Source of the DNA: Saccharopolyspora soli
GTDB taxonomy: Bacteria; Actinomycetota; Actinomycetes; Mycobacteriales; Pseudonocardiaceae
Assembly (NCBI RefSeq): GCF_022678645.1
Contig: NZ_JALBWV010000031.1
Span: forward strand, 1-64,000
Length of the DNA: 64,000 nucleotides
Direction of reading: 5' to 3'
Position 1 is the first letter of the stretch. Every line of letters starts with the position of its first letter. This document shows positions 9,947 to 18,142 of the stretch, one piece after another. The notes under the pieces were generated by a model, which was not told where the DNA came from, did not search any database, and worked only from the letters and a program-made list of their open reading frames with translations. A program made the translations under genes and the position numbers.

Positions 9947-9979
9947 CACAGGGGGTCGTCGATTCGGCGGCCCCCTGTG
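9947..9979 (+). terminator. Hairpin after infB
   Basis: Eleven bases after the infB stop, CACAGGGGG pairs perfectly with CCCCCTGTG across a 15-nt loop that has some internal pairing. There is no U tract. It may slow or stop transcription, or protect the infB mRNA end, inside an otherwise continuous gene string. Confidence 0.6.
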
Positions 9980-10011
9980 CGACGGCTCGATGTCCGCGGT
10001 GAGGAACACCC

Positions 10012-10305
10012 ATGTATGTCGGTGTGCTCGAACTGGACGTGCTGCTCGGTGACGTCCGCTCGCTGAAGCAGAAGCGCGCCGTGGTGCGGCCGGTGGTTGC
10101 CGAGCTGCGGCGGCGCTTCGAGGTCGCGGTCGCCGAGGCGGGGAACCAGGACCTGCACCGCCGCGCGCTGTTCGGCATCGCGGCGGTTTCCGGCGACGCC
10201 GCGCACGTGCGCGAAGTGCTGGATGCGTGCGAGCGGTTGGTCGCCGCACGTCCCGAACTCGAATTGCTTTCGGCCCGGCAACGCATGCTGGGTCCGGAAG
10301 ACTGA
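10012..10305 (+). CDS. DUF503 family protein (YlxP-like)
   Basis: 97-aa protein of the DUF503/YlxP family, a ferredoxin-like-fold protein nearly always encoded between infB and rbfA. The conserved opening is [19 protein letters not shown] followed by [25 protein letters not shown] covers the central strand. The biochemical role is unknown; its place among ribosome-assembly genes suggests an RNA or ribosome-linked function. It ends ~23 bp before rbfA. Confidence 0.88.
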   Translation: MYVGVLELDVLLGDVRSLKQKRAVVRPVVAELRRRFEVAVAEAGNQDLHRRALFGIAAVSGDAAHVREVLDACERLVAARPELELLSARQRMLGPED

Positions 10306-10328
10306 ACTACTCCCGAAGGAGGTGCGCC

Positions 10329-10829
10329 GTGGCTGATACGGCGCGCGCCCGCAGGCTCGCCAAGCGCATCGCCCAGATCGTGGCGTCCGGGTTGGAGCAC
10401 GAGGTGAAGGACCCGCGGCTGGCGATGGTGACGATCACCGACGCGCGAGTCACCCCAGACCTGCGGGACGCCACTGTGTACTACACGGTGTTCGGCGACG
10501 ATTCCGACTACGCCTCGACCGCCGCCGCGCTGGCCAGCGCGACCGGGGTGCTGCGGTCCCGCGTCGGCCAGCAGACCGGTGTGCGGTTCACCCCGACCCT
10601 GACGTTCGTCGCCGACACCGTGCCGGACAACGCGCGGCGGATGGAAGAGCTGCTCGCCAAGGCCAAGGAAGCCGATGACGAAGTCGCCCGGTTGGCTTCC
10701 GGCGCGATGCACGCCGGTGACACCGATCCGTACCGCACCACCACCGACGATGACGAATTTGGCACCGAGGGTGCAGACATCGAGCCGTTTTCCGACGCCG
10801 ATGTGCGTCGTGGGCCACAAGGTGGTTGA
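10329..10829 (+). CDS. rbfA: Ribosome-binding factor A
   Basis: 166-aa KH-type factor for late 16S rRNA 5'-end maturation and cold adaptation. [20 protein letters not shown] is the first helix and [21 protein letters not shown] the signature strand-turn region. [20 protein letters not shown] closes the fold. The C-terminal ~45 residues are acidic and probably disordered. GTG at 10329 is fixed by an AGGAGG ribosome site starting 12 bp upstream; the frame extends further upstream but overlaps the DUF503 gene. Confidence 0.93.
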   Translation: MADTARARRLAKRIAQIVASGLEHEVKDPRLAMVTITDARVTPDLRDATVYYTVFGDDSDYASTAAALASATGVLRSRVGQQTGVRFTPTLTFVADTVPDNARRMEELLAKAKEADDEVARLASGAMHAGDTDPYRTTTDDDEFGTEGADIEPFSDADVRRGPQGG

Positions 10830-10901
10830 GTCGCGGCGCAGCATCGGGTGCGTTGGTCATCGGTGGCCGCATCGGCCACCGATGTCGTGGAGGTGAATCC
10901 T

Positions 10902-11951
10902 GTGCGCGGGCAACCCGATAGCGGCCGCTTCGCTGGCCGTCCCCCGACCGGTGCCGATCCGGTCGCTGCTGCCGTGGCTGAGGCCGCTCGCAAGCTCTCC
11001 GAAGCCTCGGACGTGACGCTGTTCGCGCACATCAACCCGGACGCTGATGCGCTGGGCAGCGCACTCGCGCTGGGCAGCGCGTTGCGGCGCCGCGGCTGCA
11101 CGGTCCGGGTGTCGTTCGGCGAACCGGACCGGCCGCCGTTCTCGCTGCGCGATCTCGACGGCGACGGACTCGTGGTGGCGGCCGACGAGGTACCCGCGGC
11201 GCCGCCGACCCTGGTCGTTTGCGACACCGGCAGCCTGCAGCGGCTCGGTCGGCTCGCGGACCGGGTCGCCGCCACCATCGCCGCCGGTGGTGACGTCATC
11301 GTGATCGACCACCACGTTTCCAACACCCGGTACGGCACGCTGCACGTGATCGATGAGCGCGCCGAGGCGACCGTGTTGATCGTGCTCCGGCTGCTCGACG
11401 AACTCGGCGTGGAACTCGACCTGCCGATGGCGCGGTGCCTCTACGCGGGCCTGGTCACCGACACCCGCTCGTTCCGGCACGCCAGCGCGTGGACGCACCG
11501 GATGGCGGCGCGGCTGCTGGAGGCGGGGGTGGACCCGGAGGCGACGACCCGGCCGCTGCTGGACACGCATCCGTTCGGCTGGATGAACATGCTGTCCGAG
11601 GTGCTGGGCGCGGCACAGCTGGAACCTTCGGCGGCTCGCGGGCTGGGACTGGTGCACGCGACGGTCCGGCTGGCGCATTCCGACGGGCTGCGCAGCGAGG
11701 ACGTGGACAGCGTCATCGACGTGGTGCGCACGACCAGCGAGGCGGAGGTGGCGGCGGTGCTCAAGGAGACCGCGCCGCAGCACTGGTCGGTGTCGCTGCG
11801 CGCCGACAGCCGGGTGGACGTCGGCCACGCGGCGGCGGCCTGCGGCGGTGGCGGGCACCGGCTCGCCTCCGGCTTCACGGCCCAGGGGCCAGCGGAGGAC
11901 GTCATCGCGGCACTGCGGAAGGCCGTCGACGAAGCCCCCCTCTTGGACTAG
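10902..11951 (+). CDS. DHH phosphoesterase, NrnA-like oligoribonuclease/pAp phosphatase
   Basis: 349-aa DHH/DHHA1 protein that, by family, degrades nanoRNAs or cyclic-dinucleotide products and dephosphorylates pAp. Motif I is HINPDADALGS (~43-53), and VVCDTGS supplies a second metal-ligand Asp. DHHVSN (~126-131) is the family signature, and the DHHA1 domain ends with CGGGGHRLASGF. GTG at 10902 is set by a GGAGGTGA site 5 bp upstream; an in-frame GTG 18 codons earlier has no such site. Last gene of the nusA-rbfA string, followed by repeat copy B. Confidence 0.9.
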   Translation: MRGQPDSGRFAGRPPTGADPVAAAVAEAARKLSEASDVTLFAHINPDADALGSALALGSALRRRGCTVRVSFGEPDRPPFSLRDLDGDGLVVAADEVPAAPPTLVVCDTGSLQRLGRLADRVAATIAAGGDVIVIDHHVSNTRYGTLHVIDERAEATVLIVLRLLDELGVELDLPMARCLYAGLVTDTRSFRHASAWTHRMAARLLEAGVDPEATTRPLLDTHPFGWMNMLSEVLGAAQLEPSAARGLGLVHATVRLAHSDGLRSEDVDSVIDVVRTTSEAEVAAVLKETAPQHWSVSLRADSRVDVGHAAAACGGGGHRLASGFTAQGPAEDVIAALRKAVDEAPLLD

Positions 11952-11969
11952 AGACTGTTTCAGCAGTGG

Positions 11970-12152
11970 TTTGCGTGGCGGTGCGGGTGGCGGAACCTCA
12001 GCAGCCGCCTCGACTCCGGGATCCCCGACATCATGTACTTCCAATTCGCAGTTTCACTGCGCTGTCGGGGCTGTCCTCGCGAGGCGACTGCTGAGAACCC
12101 GCGGCGGTCCGAGCTGAGTCCCACACCGCAAGCGGCTACGCCGCTCATAAAA
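11970..12152 (+). repeat. Large structured intergenic repeat, copy B
   Basis: Plus-orientation copy between convergent nrnA-like and CGNR genes. Arms at 11997-12012 (CTCAGCAGCCGCCTCG) and 12080-12095 (CGAGGCGACTGCTGAG) pair with one mismatch. An inner stem CCCCGACA/TGTCGGGG is well formed here, with a longer apical loop than in copy C. The second hairpin AGCGGC-TAC-GCCGCT follows at ~12131-12145. The arm sequence differs from copy C while pairing is kept. Confidence 0.88.
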
Positions 12153-12182
12153 CAGACCCGAGGGCTCCCGCACCCGGCTAGG

Positions 12183-12710
12183 TCAGGTGCGGCGGCGGGC
12201 TCGGAAGGCTGCCACGTGCATTCGGTTGGCGCAGCGGGCTGAGCAGAAGCGCTTGGCCTGGTTCGTCGAAGTGTCCAGGAAGTAGGTGTCGCAGGTTTCG
12301 GCGTCGCAGCGCCCCCAGCGCTTGGTGCCGTAGTGGACGACGCCCTGCGCCAGGCCCCATGCGGCGGCCGCGGCGACTTCGTCGACCGCCGGGGCGTCCG
12401 GGCCCGCCACGTGGACGTGCCAGTTCGGGCTCCGGTCGTGCCCGCCGTGTCCGGAGAGCCTTGGCCTGGGTGGGTGCGTCGACAGCAGCGCGTTGATCGC
12501 CGCGAGCACGGTCTCGCCGTCGTCGTCGACCATCGCGTCCAGCGCTCGGCGGAGCCCGTTGGCCACGCCGCGCAGCACTGGGAGGTCGGGCTCGCGCAGC
12601 CGGTCGGCCCACCAGGGCTCGTCGTGCAGTGCGGCGCGGACGGCGTCCAGGGTGCTCAGGTCCGCGTTGGCGAGCCGGAGCGCCACGGCTGCGTAATCAG
12701 CGTTATCCAT
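12183..12710 (-). CDS. ABATE/CGNR zinc-finger regulator-like protein
   Basis: 175-aa protein with the two-part layout of ABATE-domain/CGNR proteins, putative stress-related transcription regulators. The first ~125 residues are an Ala/Leu-rich helical domain. The C-terminus contains a zinc-binding arrangement, CDAETC then CSARCANR, followed by a basic tail RARRRT. The usual CGNR is CANR here. It starts ~65 bp from the divergent MATE gene, so one may regulate the other; its 3' side abuts repeat copy B. Confidence 0.8.
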   Translation of the reverse strand: MDNADYAAVALRLANADLSTLDAVRAALHDEPWWADRLREPDLPVLRGVANGLRRALDAMVDDDGETVLAAINALLSTHPPRPRLSGHGGHDRSPNWHVHVAGPDAPAVDEVAAAAAWGLAQGVVHYGTKRWGRCDAETCDTYFLDTSTNQAKRFCSARCANRMHVAAFRARRRT

Positions 12711-12774
12711 TTGCGCTCCTTACCGGTACTCTGTCAGGGGCGCACCCATCGAACACAGCTTACCGGGAGGCGGA

Positions 12775-14100
12775 GTGTCCGATCAGGGCGAACGCGTGGC
12801 GCCGCGGCAGCTCTTGGCGCTCGCGGTGCCAGCGTTAGGCGTGTTGGCGGCTGAGCCGCTGTACGTGCTCATCGACACCGCCGTGATCGGACATCTCGGC
12901 GCGGTGCCGTTGGCCGGGCTGGCGCTCGGCGGCACGCTGTTCACCCTGGTGTCCTCCCAGCTGACCTTCCTGACCTACGGGACCACGGCGCGCACCGCGC
13001 GACTGCACGGCGCTGGTCGCCGCAAGGACGCCGTCGCCGAGGGAGCGCAGGCGACCTGGCTGGGAGCCAGCGTCGGCGTGGTGCTCCTCCTGCTCGCGCA
13101 GTTGTTGGCGGTGCCGGTAGCGGAGTTGCTCGCTGGCCCCGGACCGATCGCCGACGCAGCCGCGACATGGCTGCGCATCGCGCTGCTCGGGGCGCCGATG
13201 GTGCTGATCACCATGGCGGGCAACGGGTGGATGCGCGGTGTGCAGGACACCGCTCGCCCGCTGCGCTACGTGCTGATCGGCAATGGTGTGTCCGCCGTGC
13301 TGTGCCCGCTGTTCGTCTACCCGTTCGGCTGGGGCTTGGAGGGGTCGGCGATCGCGAACCTGATCGGTCAGACGATCGCCGCCGCCCTGTTCGTGCGGGC
13401 CCTGATCGTCGAGCGGGCGCCGCTGAAGCCGGAGTTGTCGAAGATGCGCGCTCAGCTCGGTCTGGGGCGTGACCTGGTGCTGCGCACTCTGGCGTTCCAG
13501 GCGTGCTTCCTGTCGGCGACGTCGGTCGCGGCTCGGACCGGGGCCGAGGCTGCTGCCGCGCACCAGGTGGTGTGGCAGTTGTGGACCTTCCTGGCGTTGG
13601 TGCTGGATTCGTTGGCGATCGCGGCGCAGTCGCTGGTCGGTGCCGCGCTGGGGGGCGGTTCGGCGCAGCGGGCCAAGGGGATCGCCAGGCAGGTCACCTG
13701 GTACGGCTTGGTGTTCGGCGTCGTGCTCGGGTTGGTGTTCGCGGCGCTTGCGGGCCCGTTGCCAGCGCTGTTCACCACCGACGGGGCGGTGCTGGCGGAA
13801 ATCCCGCACGCCTGGTGGTTCTTCGTCTTCCAGCAGCCGGTGGCGGGCGTGGTGTTCGCCCTGGACGGGGTGTTCCTCGGCGCTGGCGACGCCGCTTACC
13901 TGCGCAACGCGTCGCTGCTGAGCGCCGCCGTCGGCTACCTGCCGCTGATCTGGCTGGCGCTGGCGTTCGGCTGGGGTTTGGCCGGGATATGGACCGGGCT
14001 GAGCGTGTTCATGATCCTGCGCCTGGCCACCCTGTTGCTGCGCGCCCGCTCGGGTCGCTGGGCCGTCGTCGGCGCCACCCGGACGCCAGCCACCGCCTAG
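12775..14100 (+). CDS. MATE family efflux transporter (DinF-like)
   Basis: 441-aa inner-membrane multidrug/toxin extruder with about 12 hydrophobic segments in two bundles. The N-terminal half has PLYVLIDTAVIGHLG, the MATE pattern, and the second half has AAAHQVVWQLWTFLALVLDS, typical of the DinF branch. It exchanges substrate against Na+ or H+; substrate unknown. GTG at 12775 follows GGGAGGCGGA. Divergent from the CGNR gene. It lies directly before truB, but the ~78-bp gap leaves room for a truB promoter. Confidence 0.88.
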   Translation: MSDQGERVAPRQLLALAVPALGVLAAEPLYVLIDTAVIGHLGAVPLAGLALGGTLFTLVSSQLTFLTYGTTARTARLHGAGRRKDAVAEGAQATWLGASVGVVLLLLAQLLAVPVAELLAGPGPIADAAATWLRIALLGAPMVLITMAGNGWMRGVQDTARPLRYVLIGNGVSAVLCPLFVYPFGWGLEGSAIANLIGQTIAAALFVRALIVERAPLKPELSKMRAQLGLGRDLVLRTLAFQACFLSATSVAARTGAEAAAAHQVVWQLWTFLALVLDSLAIAAQSLVGAALGGGSAQRAKGIARQVTWYGLVFGVVLGLVFAALAGPLPALFTTDGAVLAEIPHAWWFFVFQQPVAGVVFALDGVFLGAGDAAYLRNASLLSAAVGYLPLIWLALAFGWGLAGIWTGLSVFMILRLATLLLRARSGRWAVVGATRTPATA

Positions 14101-14178
14101 CCACGGCCCATCCGGTCAACTCGGAGCGCCGCGACCCTGGCGATGTCGGTGCGGCCCGATCGGGGATGATGGTGCGTC

Positions 14179-15087
14179 GTGTCCGAGCGCTCCGCCAAAA
14201 CGCGTCCCACTGTTCCACCCGGCCTGCTGGTGATCGACAAACCAGCGGGGATGACCTCGCACGACGTCGTCTCGCGGGTCCGGCGAATCATGGGCACCCG
14301 CCGGGTCGGGCACGCCGGAACGCTGGATCCGATGGCCACCGGGGTGCTGGTGCTGGGGCTGGAGCGCGCCACCAAGCTGCTCGGCCACCTCGCCCTGGAC
14401 ACCAAGGCGTACCTGGCCACGATCCGGTTGGGCGCGACCACCACCACCGACGACGCCGAGGGCGACGTGGTGTCCGAAGTGGATTCGTCCACAGTGGACG
14501 AGTCCGCGATCCGGGCTGGAATCGCGGCGTTGACTGGCGACATCCAGCAGGTGCCCAGCGCGGTCAGCGCGGTGAAGGTCAACGGTCGGCGCGCCTACGA
14601 GCTGGCGCGCTCCGGCGAGAACGTCGAGCTGGCGGCGCGACCGGTCACGGTGTCGCGCTTCGACGTGCTCGGGCTGCGCCGCCTCGACCGCGCGACGGAG
14701 CTGGACGTGCTGGTCGAGTGCTCCTCGGGGACCTACGTCCGCGCGCTGGCGCGGGACCTGGGGACCGGGCTCGGTGTCGGCGGCCACCTCGCGGAGCTGC
14801 GCCGGACGCGAGTCGGACCGTTCGGGCTGGCCACCGCGCGCACCCTTGAACAACTGGCAGCCGAGCCGGGCCTGTCGATGAGCCTGGACGAAGCGGTCGA
14901 GGCGGCTTTCCCCCGCCGCAACGTCGAATCCGACGTCGCCCGTGCGCTCTCGCACGGCCAGGTGGTGTCGGCGGCCGGGGTCGAAGGCACCTACGGGATG
15001 TTCGACCCCGACGGCCGAGCGGTCGCCCTGGTCCGGGACCGGGGCCGGACCGCGAAACCGGTGCTGGTGATCATTCCGGCGAACTGA
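14179..15087 (+). CDS. truB: tRNA pseudouridine(55) synthase TruB
   Basis: 302-aa enzyme making pseudouridine 55 in the T-loop of tRNAs. Motif LLVIDKPAGMTSHDVV (~16-31) opens the fold and HAGTLDPMATGVL carries the nucleophile, Asp50. The middle has the RRAYELARSGENVEL segment, and GTYVRALARDLG is a conserved substrate-contact motif. The C-terminus forms a PUA-like domain (LSHGQVVS...GMFDPDGRAVALV). GTG start at 14179. Followed by ribF after ~100 bp, the common actinobacterial order. Confidence 0.93.
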   Translation: MSERSAKTRPTVPPGLLVIDKPAGMTSHDVVSRVRRIMGTRRVGHAGTLDPMATGVLVLGLERATKLLGHLALDTKAYLATIRLGATTTTDDAEGDVVSEVDSSTVDESAIRAGIAALTGDIQQVPSAVSAVKVNGRRAYELARSGENVELAARPVTVSRFDVLGLRRLDRATELDVLVECSSGTYVRALARDLGTGLGVGGHLAELRRTRVGPFGLATARTLEQLAAEPGLSMSLDEAVEAAFPRRNVESDVARALSHGQVVSAAGVEGTYGMFDPDGRAVALVRDRGRTAKPVLVIIPAN

Positions 15088-15190
15088 CCCGATCCTGTTG
15101 CCGGGCTTCCCGTGACGAACGTCATCGTGACCTGCGGCACGGTCGGTGGCTCTCCGGCTGTCCGGTGGCAGACCAGTAGGCTTGCTGGTC

Positions 15191-16177
15191 GTGCAGCGAT
15201 GGCGTGGTTTGGAGCAGATCCCCGGTGGTTGGGGACGGTGCGTGGTCACCATCGGCGTCTTCGACGGGGTGCACCGGGGGCACCAGCAGCTGATCACGCA
15301 CGCCGTGCAACAGGCCCGCCGCCGCGAGGTGCCCTGCGTGCTGATGACCTTCGACCCGCACCCGTCGGAAGTGGTGCGGCCGGGCAGCCACCCGGCGCAG
15401 CTGACCACGCTGCGGCGCCGAGCCGAGCTGGCCGAGCAACTCGGCGTGGACGTGTTCTGCGTGCTGCCCTTCACCCGTGAGGTCGCGCGCCTGCCCGCCG
15501 AGGAGTTCGTGCACCAGATGCTGGTGGAGCAGCTGCACGCGGCGGAGATCGTGGTCGGGGAGAACTTCACCTTCGGCCACAAGGCGGCTGGCAACATCGA
15601 GCTGCTGGCCAAGCTCGGCGAGCGGTTCGGCTTCGAGGTCGAATCGGACGCGCTCGTGTCCGGGCCGGTGCGCCGGGCCGACGACTCGTCGGGCACCTCG
15701 GTGACCTTCTCGTCGACCTACATCCGCTCCTGCATCGACGCTGGTGACGTCGTCGCGGCGGCTTCCGCGCTGGGCCGCTACCACCGGCTGGAGGGCATCG
15801 TGGTGCGCGGCGCCGGGCGCGGCGGCAAAGAACTTGGCTTCCCCACCGCGAACCTGTCCACCCCGCCGCACGCGGCGATCCCGGCCGACGGTGTTTACGC
15901 GGGCTGGTTCACCCACCGCCGACGCGGCTCGGTGCAGCCGGGGCGCAAGCTGCCCGCGGCGGTGTCGGTGGGCAGCAACCCGACCTTCTCCGGTACCGAG
16001 CGCACCGTGGAGGCGTACGTGCTGGACGTCGACGCCGACTTCTACGGGGAGCACGTCGACCTGGACTTCGTGCGGCGGCTGCGGGCGATGGAGCGCTTCG
16101 ACACGGTCGACGCGCTTATCCAGCAGATGCACCGGGACGTCGCCGAGACCCGGCGCGTTCTGGGTGCGGACGGGTGA
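15191..16177 (+). CDS. ribF: Bifunctional riboflavin kinase/FAD synthetase
   Basis: 328-aa enzyme converting riboflavin to FMN and FAD. The N-terminal adenylyltransferase half has TIGVFDGVHRGHQ (nucleotide-binding G-x-HxGH-type motif), TFDPHPSEVVRPG and GENFTFGHKAAG. The C-terminal kinase half has GRGGKELGFPTANL, the flavokinase PTAN motif, and AAVSVGSNPTF. GTG at 15191 is where homology starts; the frame extends 15 codons upstream without support. FMN/FAD made here serve the flavoproteins elsewhere in this window (thyX, the ApbE/FMN-binding operon). The stop overlaps a possible upstream start of the next gene. Confidence 0.92.
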   Translation: MQRWRGLEQIPGGWGRCVVTIGVFDGVHRGHQQLITHAVQQARRREVPCVLMTFDPHPSEVVRPGSHPAQLTTLRRRAELAEQLGVDVFCVLPFTREVARLPAEEFVHQMLVEQLHAAEIVVGENFTFGHKAAGNIELLAKLGERFGFEVESDALVSGPVRRADDSSGTSVTFSSTYIRSCIDAGDVVAAASALGRYHRLEGIVVRGAGRGGKELGFPTANLSTPPHAAIPADGVYAGWFTHRRRGSVQPGRKLPAAVSVGSNPTFSGTERTVEAYVLDVDADFYGEHVDLDFVRRLRAMERFDTVDALIQQMHRDVAETRRVLGADG

Positions 16178-16347
16178 AAACCGGCATGTCCACGCCCCGA
16201 ACGGAGCAGCCAAGTCCGCTGGGCGGCGCACCGCGGTCCGCGCGGATTTCGGATTCTCGTTCGCGTCCGGGCGATGACCTGGCAGTATTCAGAGCCGGAT
16301 CAACAGCCGAGCGCGGCCGGGTCGGCGCCGACACGGGGGGAGCGAAG

Positions 16348-16833
16348 GTGGCGGAGAGCAAGAACGTCCAGCGGAACCTGGCACTGCAGCGGCAGTGGTA
16401 CGGCGAACCGCTGGGAGACCGGGTACGCCGCCTGGTCGTTGCCTTCCGCATCTCGCAGGCCCAGCTCGCCGAGGTGCTCGGGATCAGCGCGCCGATGCTC
16501 AGCCAGGTGATGAGCGGGCGGCGCGCCAAGATCGGCAATCCGTCCGTGCTGGCCCGGCTGGTGATGCTGGAGCGAAAGGTGCTCATCCCCGGCGTCGCGG
16601 CGGGCGAGTCGGATGCGATCAAGCAGGCGCTGGAGGACGTGCGGCACTCGCGCCCCTCGGTGGGCCGCGACAACCTGCCGGTCAAGCAGGCCAACGGCGA
16701 GGAGGCCGCCTGGCCGGTGTTGCGCGAGGTGGCCCGGCCCAGTGAGCTGGAGGCTGCGGCATCGTTGCTCGAAGGTCGCTACCCGGCGTTGGCGCAGTTG
16801 CTGCGCCGCGCCGCCAACGGCGACTCCGAGTAG
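16348..16833 (+). CDS. XRE-like helix-turn-helix regulator
   Basis: 161-aa DNA-binding protein. The HTH is SQAQLAEVLGISAPMLSQVM followed by SGRRAKIGNPSVLARLVML, an unusually complete Cro/C1-type fold preceded by a LGDRVRRLVVAFRI helix. The C-terminal ~75 residues are mixed helix with no recognised domain; LLEGRYPALAQLLRRAA ends the protein. GTG at 16348 is favoured by GGGGGAGCGAAG; the same frame opens at 16174 overlapping ribF, but that extension is composition-poor. A 44-bp hairpin repeat begins at the base right after the stop. Confidence 0.8.
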   Translation: MAESKNVQRNLALQRQWYGEPLGDRVRRLVVAFRISQAQLAEVLGISAPMLSQVMSGRRAKIGNPSVLARLVMLERKVLIPGVAAGESDAIKQALEDVRHSRPSVGRDNLPVKQANGEEAAWPVLREVARPSELEAAASLLEGRYPALAQLLRRAANGDSE

Positions 16834-16877
16834 TCGTGAGTGCGTAACCGGGCTCCAGCCCGGTTGTGCACTCACGA
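16834..16877. repeat. 44-bp hairpin repeat, copy 1
   Basis: Begins immediately after the XRE gene stop. Outer arms TCGTGAGTG and CACTCACGA are perfect, and the inner stem is AACCGGGC/GCCCGGTT with a TCCA loop. Same length and outer arms as copies at 20453, 41787 and 56219. No U tract follows. Confidence 0.85.
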
Positions 16878-16900
16878 GCGTGATCGGCAGGGGGTGGAGC

Positions 16901-17470
16901 GTGCGCCTGTTCACGGCGTTGTGGCCGTCCGAGGAGGCAGTGCGGCACCTGGCGTCGACGGTCGACCGCCTCGATCCGGAGCTGGTCACCGAGGCCACGG
17001 CCGGGCTGCGAAAGTTCCGGTTCACCACGCCGCAGCACTGGCACCTGACGCTGTGCTTCCACGGCGACGACGCCGATCAGCAGCACGTGACCGACCGGCT
17101 GGAACGCCGCGTCGCCCGGCTGCTGGCGACCGACCCGGCGCCGCCGCGCCTCCGGTTGGCGGGCGCCGGGACGTTCCGCGGTGTGCTGTGGATCGGTGTC
17201 GAAGCGGCCACCGACACCGACGACACCACGCTGCGCGCACTGGTGCGTGCGGCCGGTGGTGATCCACGCGACTACCGAGCGCATCTGACCATCGCCAGGT
17301 GGGCGGCCGGACGCGCGGACCGGGAGCTGCTGCCCGGACTGTTCGCGGGCTACGCCGGGCCGTGGTGGCAGTCGCGCGAACTCACCGTGGTGTGCAGTGA
17401 CCTGCGGGAAGGTGCTCGGGTGTACCGGACGGTGCACCGCGTGGCGGTAACCCACGAGTCGTCGGGCTGA
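16901..17470 (+). CDS. thpR: RNA 2',3'-cyclic phosphodiesterase ThpR
   Basis: 189-aa 2H phosphoesterase (LigT/ThpR family) that opens 2',3'-cyclic phosphates, historically named 2'-5' RNA ligase. The opening [13 protein letters not shown] is typical. Both catalytic HxT motifs are present: HLTLCF (~46-51) and HLTIAR (~127-132). GTG at 16901 has an AGGGGGTGGAG site a few bases upstream. It lies just after the 44-bp hairpin and ~25 bp before the rpsO promoter region, so it is probably expressed separately from rpsO. Confidence 0.88.
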   Translation: MRLFTALWPSEEAVRHLASTVDRLDPELVTEATAGLRKFRFTTPQHWHLTLCFHGDDADQQHVTDRLERRVARLLATDPAPPRLRLAGAGTFRGVLWIGVEAATDTDDTTLRALVRAAGGDPRDYRAHLTIARWAAGRADRELLPGLFAGYAGPWWQSRELTVVCSDLREGARVYRTVHRVAVTHESSG

Positions 17471-17489
17471 CCCAGTACGAGTGGGTTGC

Positions 17490-17502
17490 CCTGTTATCCT
17501 GG
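17490..17502 (+). promoter_or_regulatory. Candidate rpsO promoter (extended -10)
   Basis: TATCCT at 17495-17500 is preceded by TG one base away (TGTTATCCT), an extended -10 pattern, ~120 bp upstream of the rpsO GTG. No good -35 is visible. The ~115-nt leader could carry autoregulatory structure, as S15 leaders often do. Confidence 0.35.
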
Positions 17503-17619
17503 CCGGTGGAGCGGCTGCAGTCCGTGGTGGCCGAAATCCGGTCGATGATCTTCGACCTGCCCACCTGGCCTTCCGGTCGGGTGCAGCTGGCACGGGACGT
17601 TTTGAAGGAGAGTCAACTC

Positions 17620-17889
17620 GTGGCGTTGTCCACTGAAGAGAAGAAGCAGATCCTGGCCGAGTACGGCCTGAAGGACGGCGACACCGGTTCGCCGGAGGCC
17701 CAGGTGGCCCTGCTGACCAAGCGGATCATCGGGCTGACCGAGCACCTCAAGCAGCACAAGCACGACCACCACTCGCGTCGTGGTCTGCTGCTGATGGTCG
17801 GCCGTCGCCGCCGACTGCTCAACTACCTGACCAAGGTGGACATCGAACGCTACCGTTCGCTGATCCAGCGACTCGGTCTGCGTCGTTGA
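17620..17889 (+). CDS. rpsO: 30S ribosomal protein S15
   Basis: 89-aa ribosomal protein that binds 16S rRNA helices 20-22 and bridges to the 50S subunit. The full S15 pattern is present: [57 protein letters not shown] and LLNYL. GTG at 17620 is fixed by GAAGGAG 10 bp upstream and by normal family length. The frame runs upstream to 17506 but that part is leader. Followed by a strong hairpin and pnp, the widespread rpsO-pnp arrangement. Confidence 0.97.
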   Translation: MALSTEEKKQILAEYGLKDGDTGSPEAQVALLTKRIIGLTEHLKQHKHDHHSRRGLLLMVGRRRRLLNYLTKVDIERYRSLIQRLGLRR

Positions 17890-17893
17890 CGGA

Positions 17894-17932
17894 CACCGGG
17901 GGGAGTGGCCAACGGGGCCGCTCCCCCCGGTG
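17894..17932 (+). terminator. rpsO-pnp intergenic hairpin
   Basis: A long GC-rich stem: CACCGGGGGGAG pairs with CTCCCCCCGGTG, extended inward by GGCC/GGCC around an AACG-like loop. It starts 5 bp after the rpsO stop. Strong enough to terminate or to serve as an RNase III/PNPase autoregulatory site; a smaller hairpin GACGGCG-TTGGA-CGCCGTC follows at 17945-17963. Confidence 0.75.
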
Positions 17933-18142
17933 CATTGAAGGACGGACGGCGTTGGACGCCGTCGCAACTGAAGAGTGCTCACGGTGGCAGGCACCGGACA
18001 GGCGTCCGCCGGTCCTCGGTAGTGGCCGCCGGGTGAGGCGTCGCAAGCAGACGTTCCCCGGGGGCTTCGATCGATGGCCGGCCTCGTCGGACCACGACCC
18101 GGATGCTCCTGCCGTGGGCCTCGTGACCATGAGGAGTCAACC

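Noticed and set aside
6805..10281. Very long minus-strand open frame (~1158 aa) opposite infB
   Set aside because: Shadow of the GC-rich infB frame: low-complexity Arg/Gly/Ala/Thr content, no start context and no conserved domain, while the plus-strand IF-2 is unmistakable.
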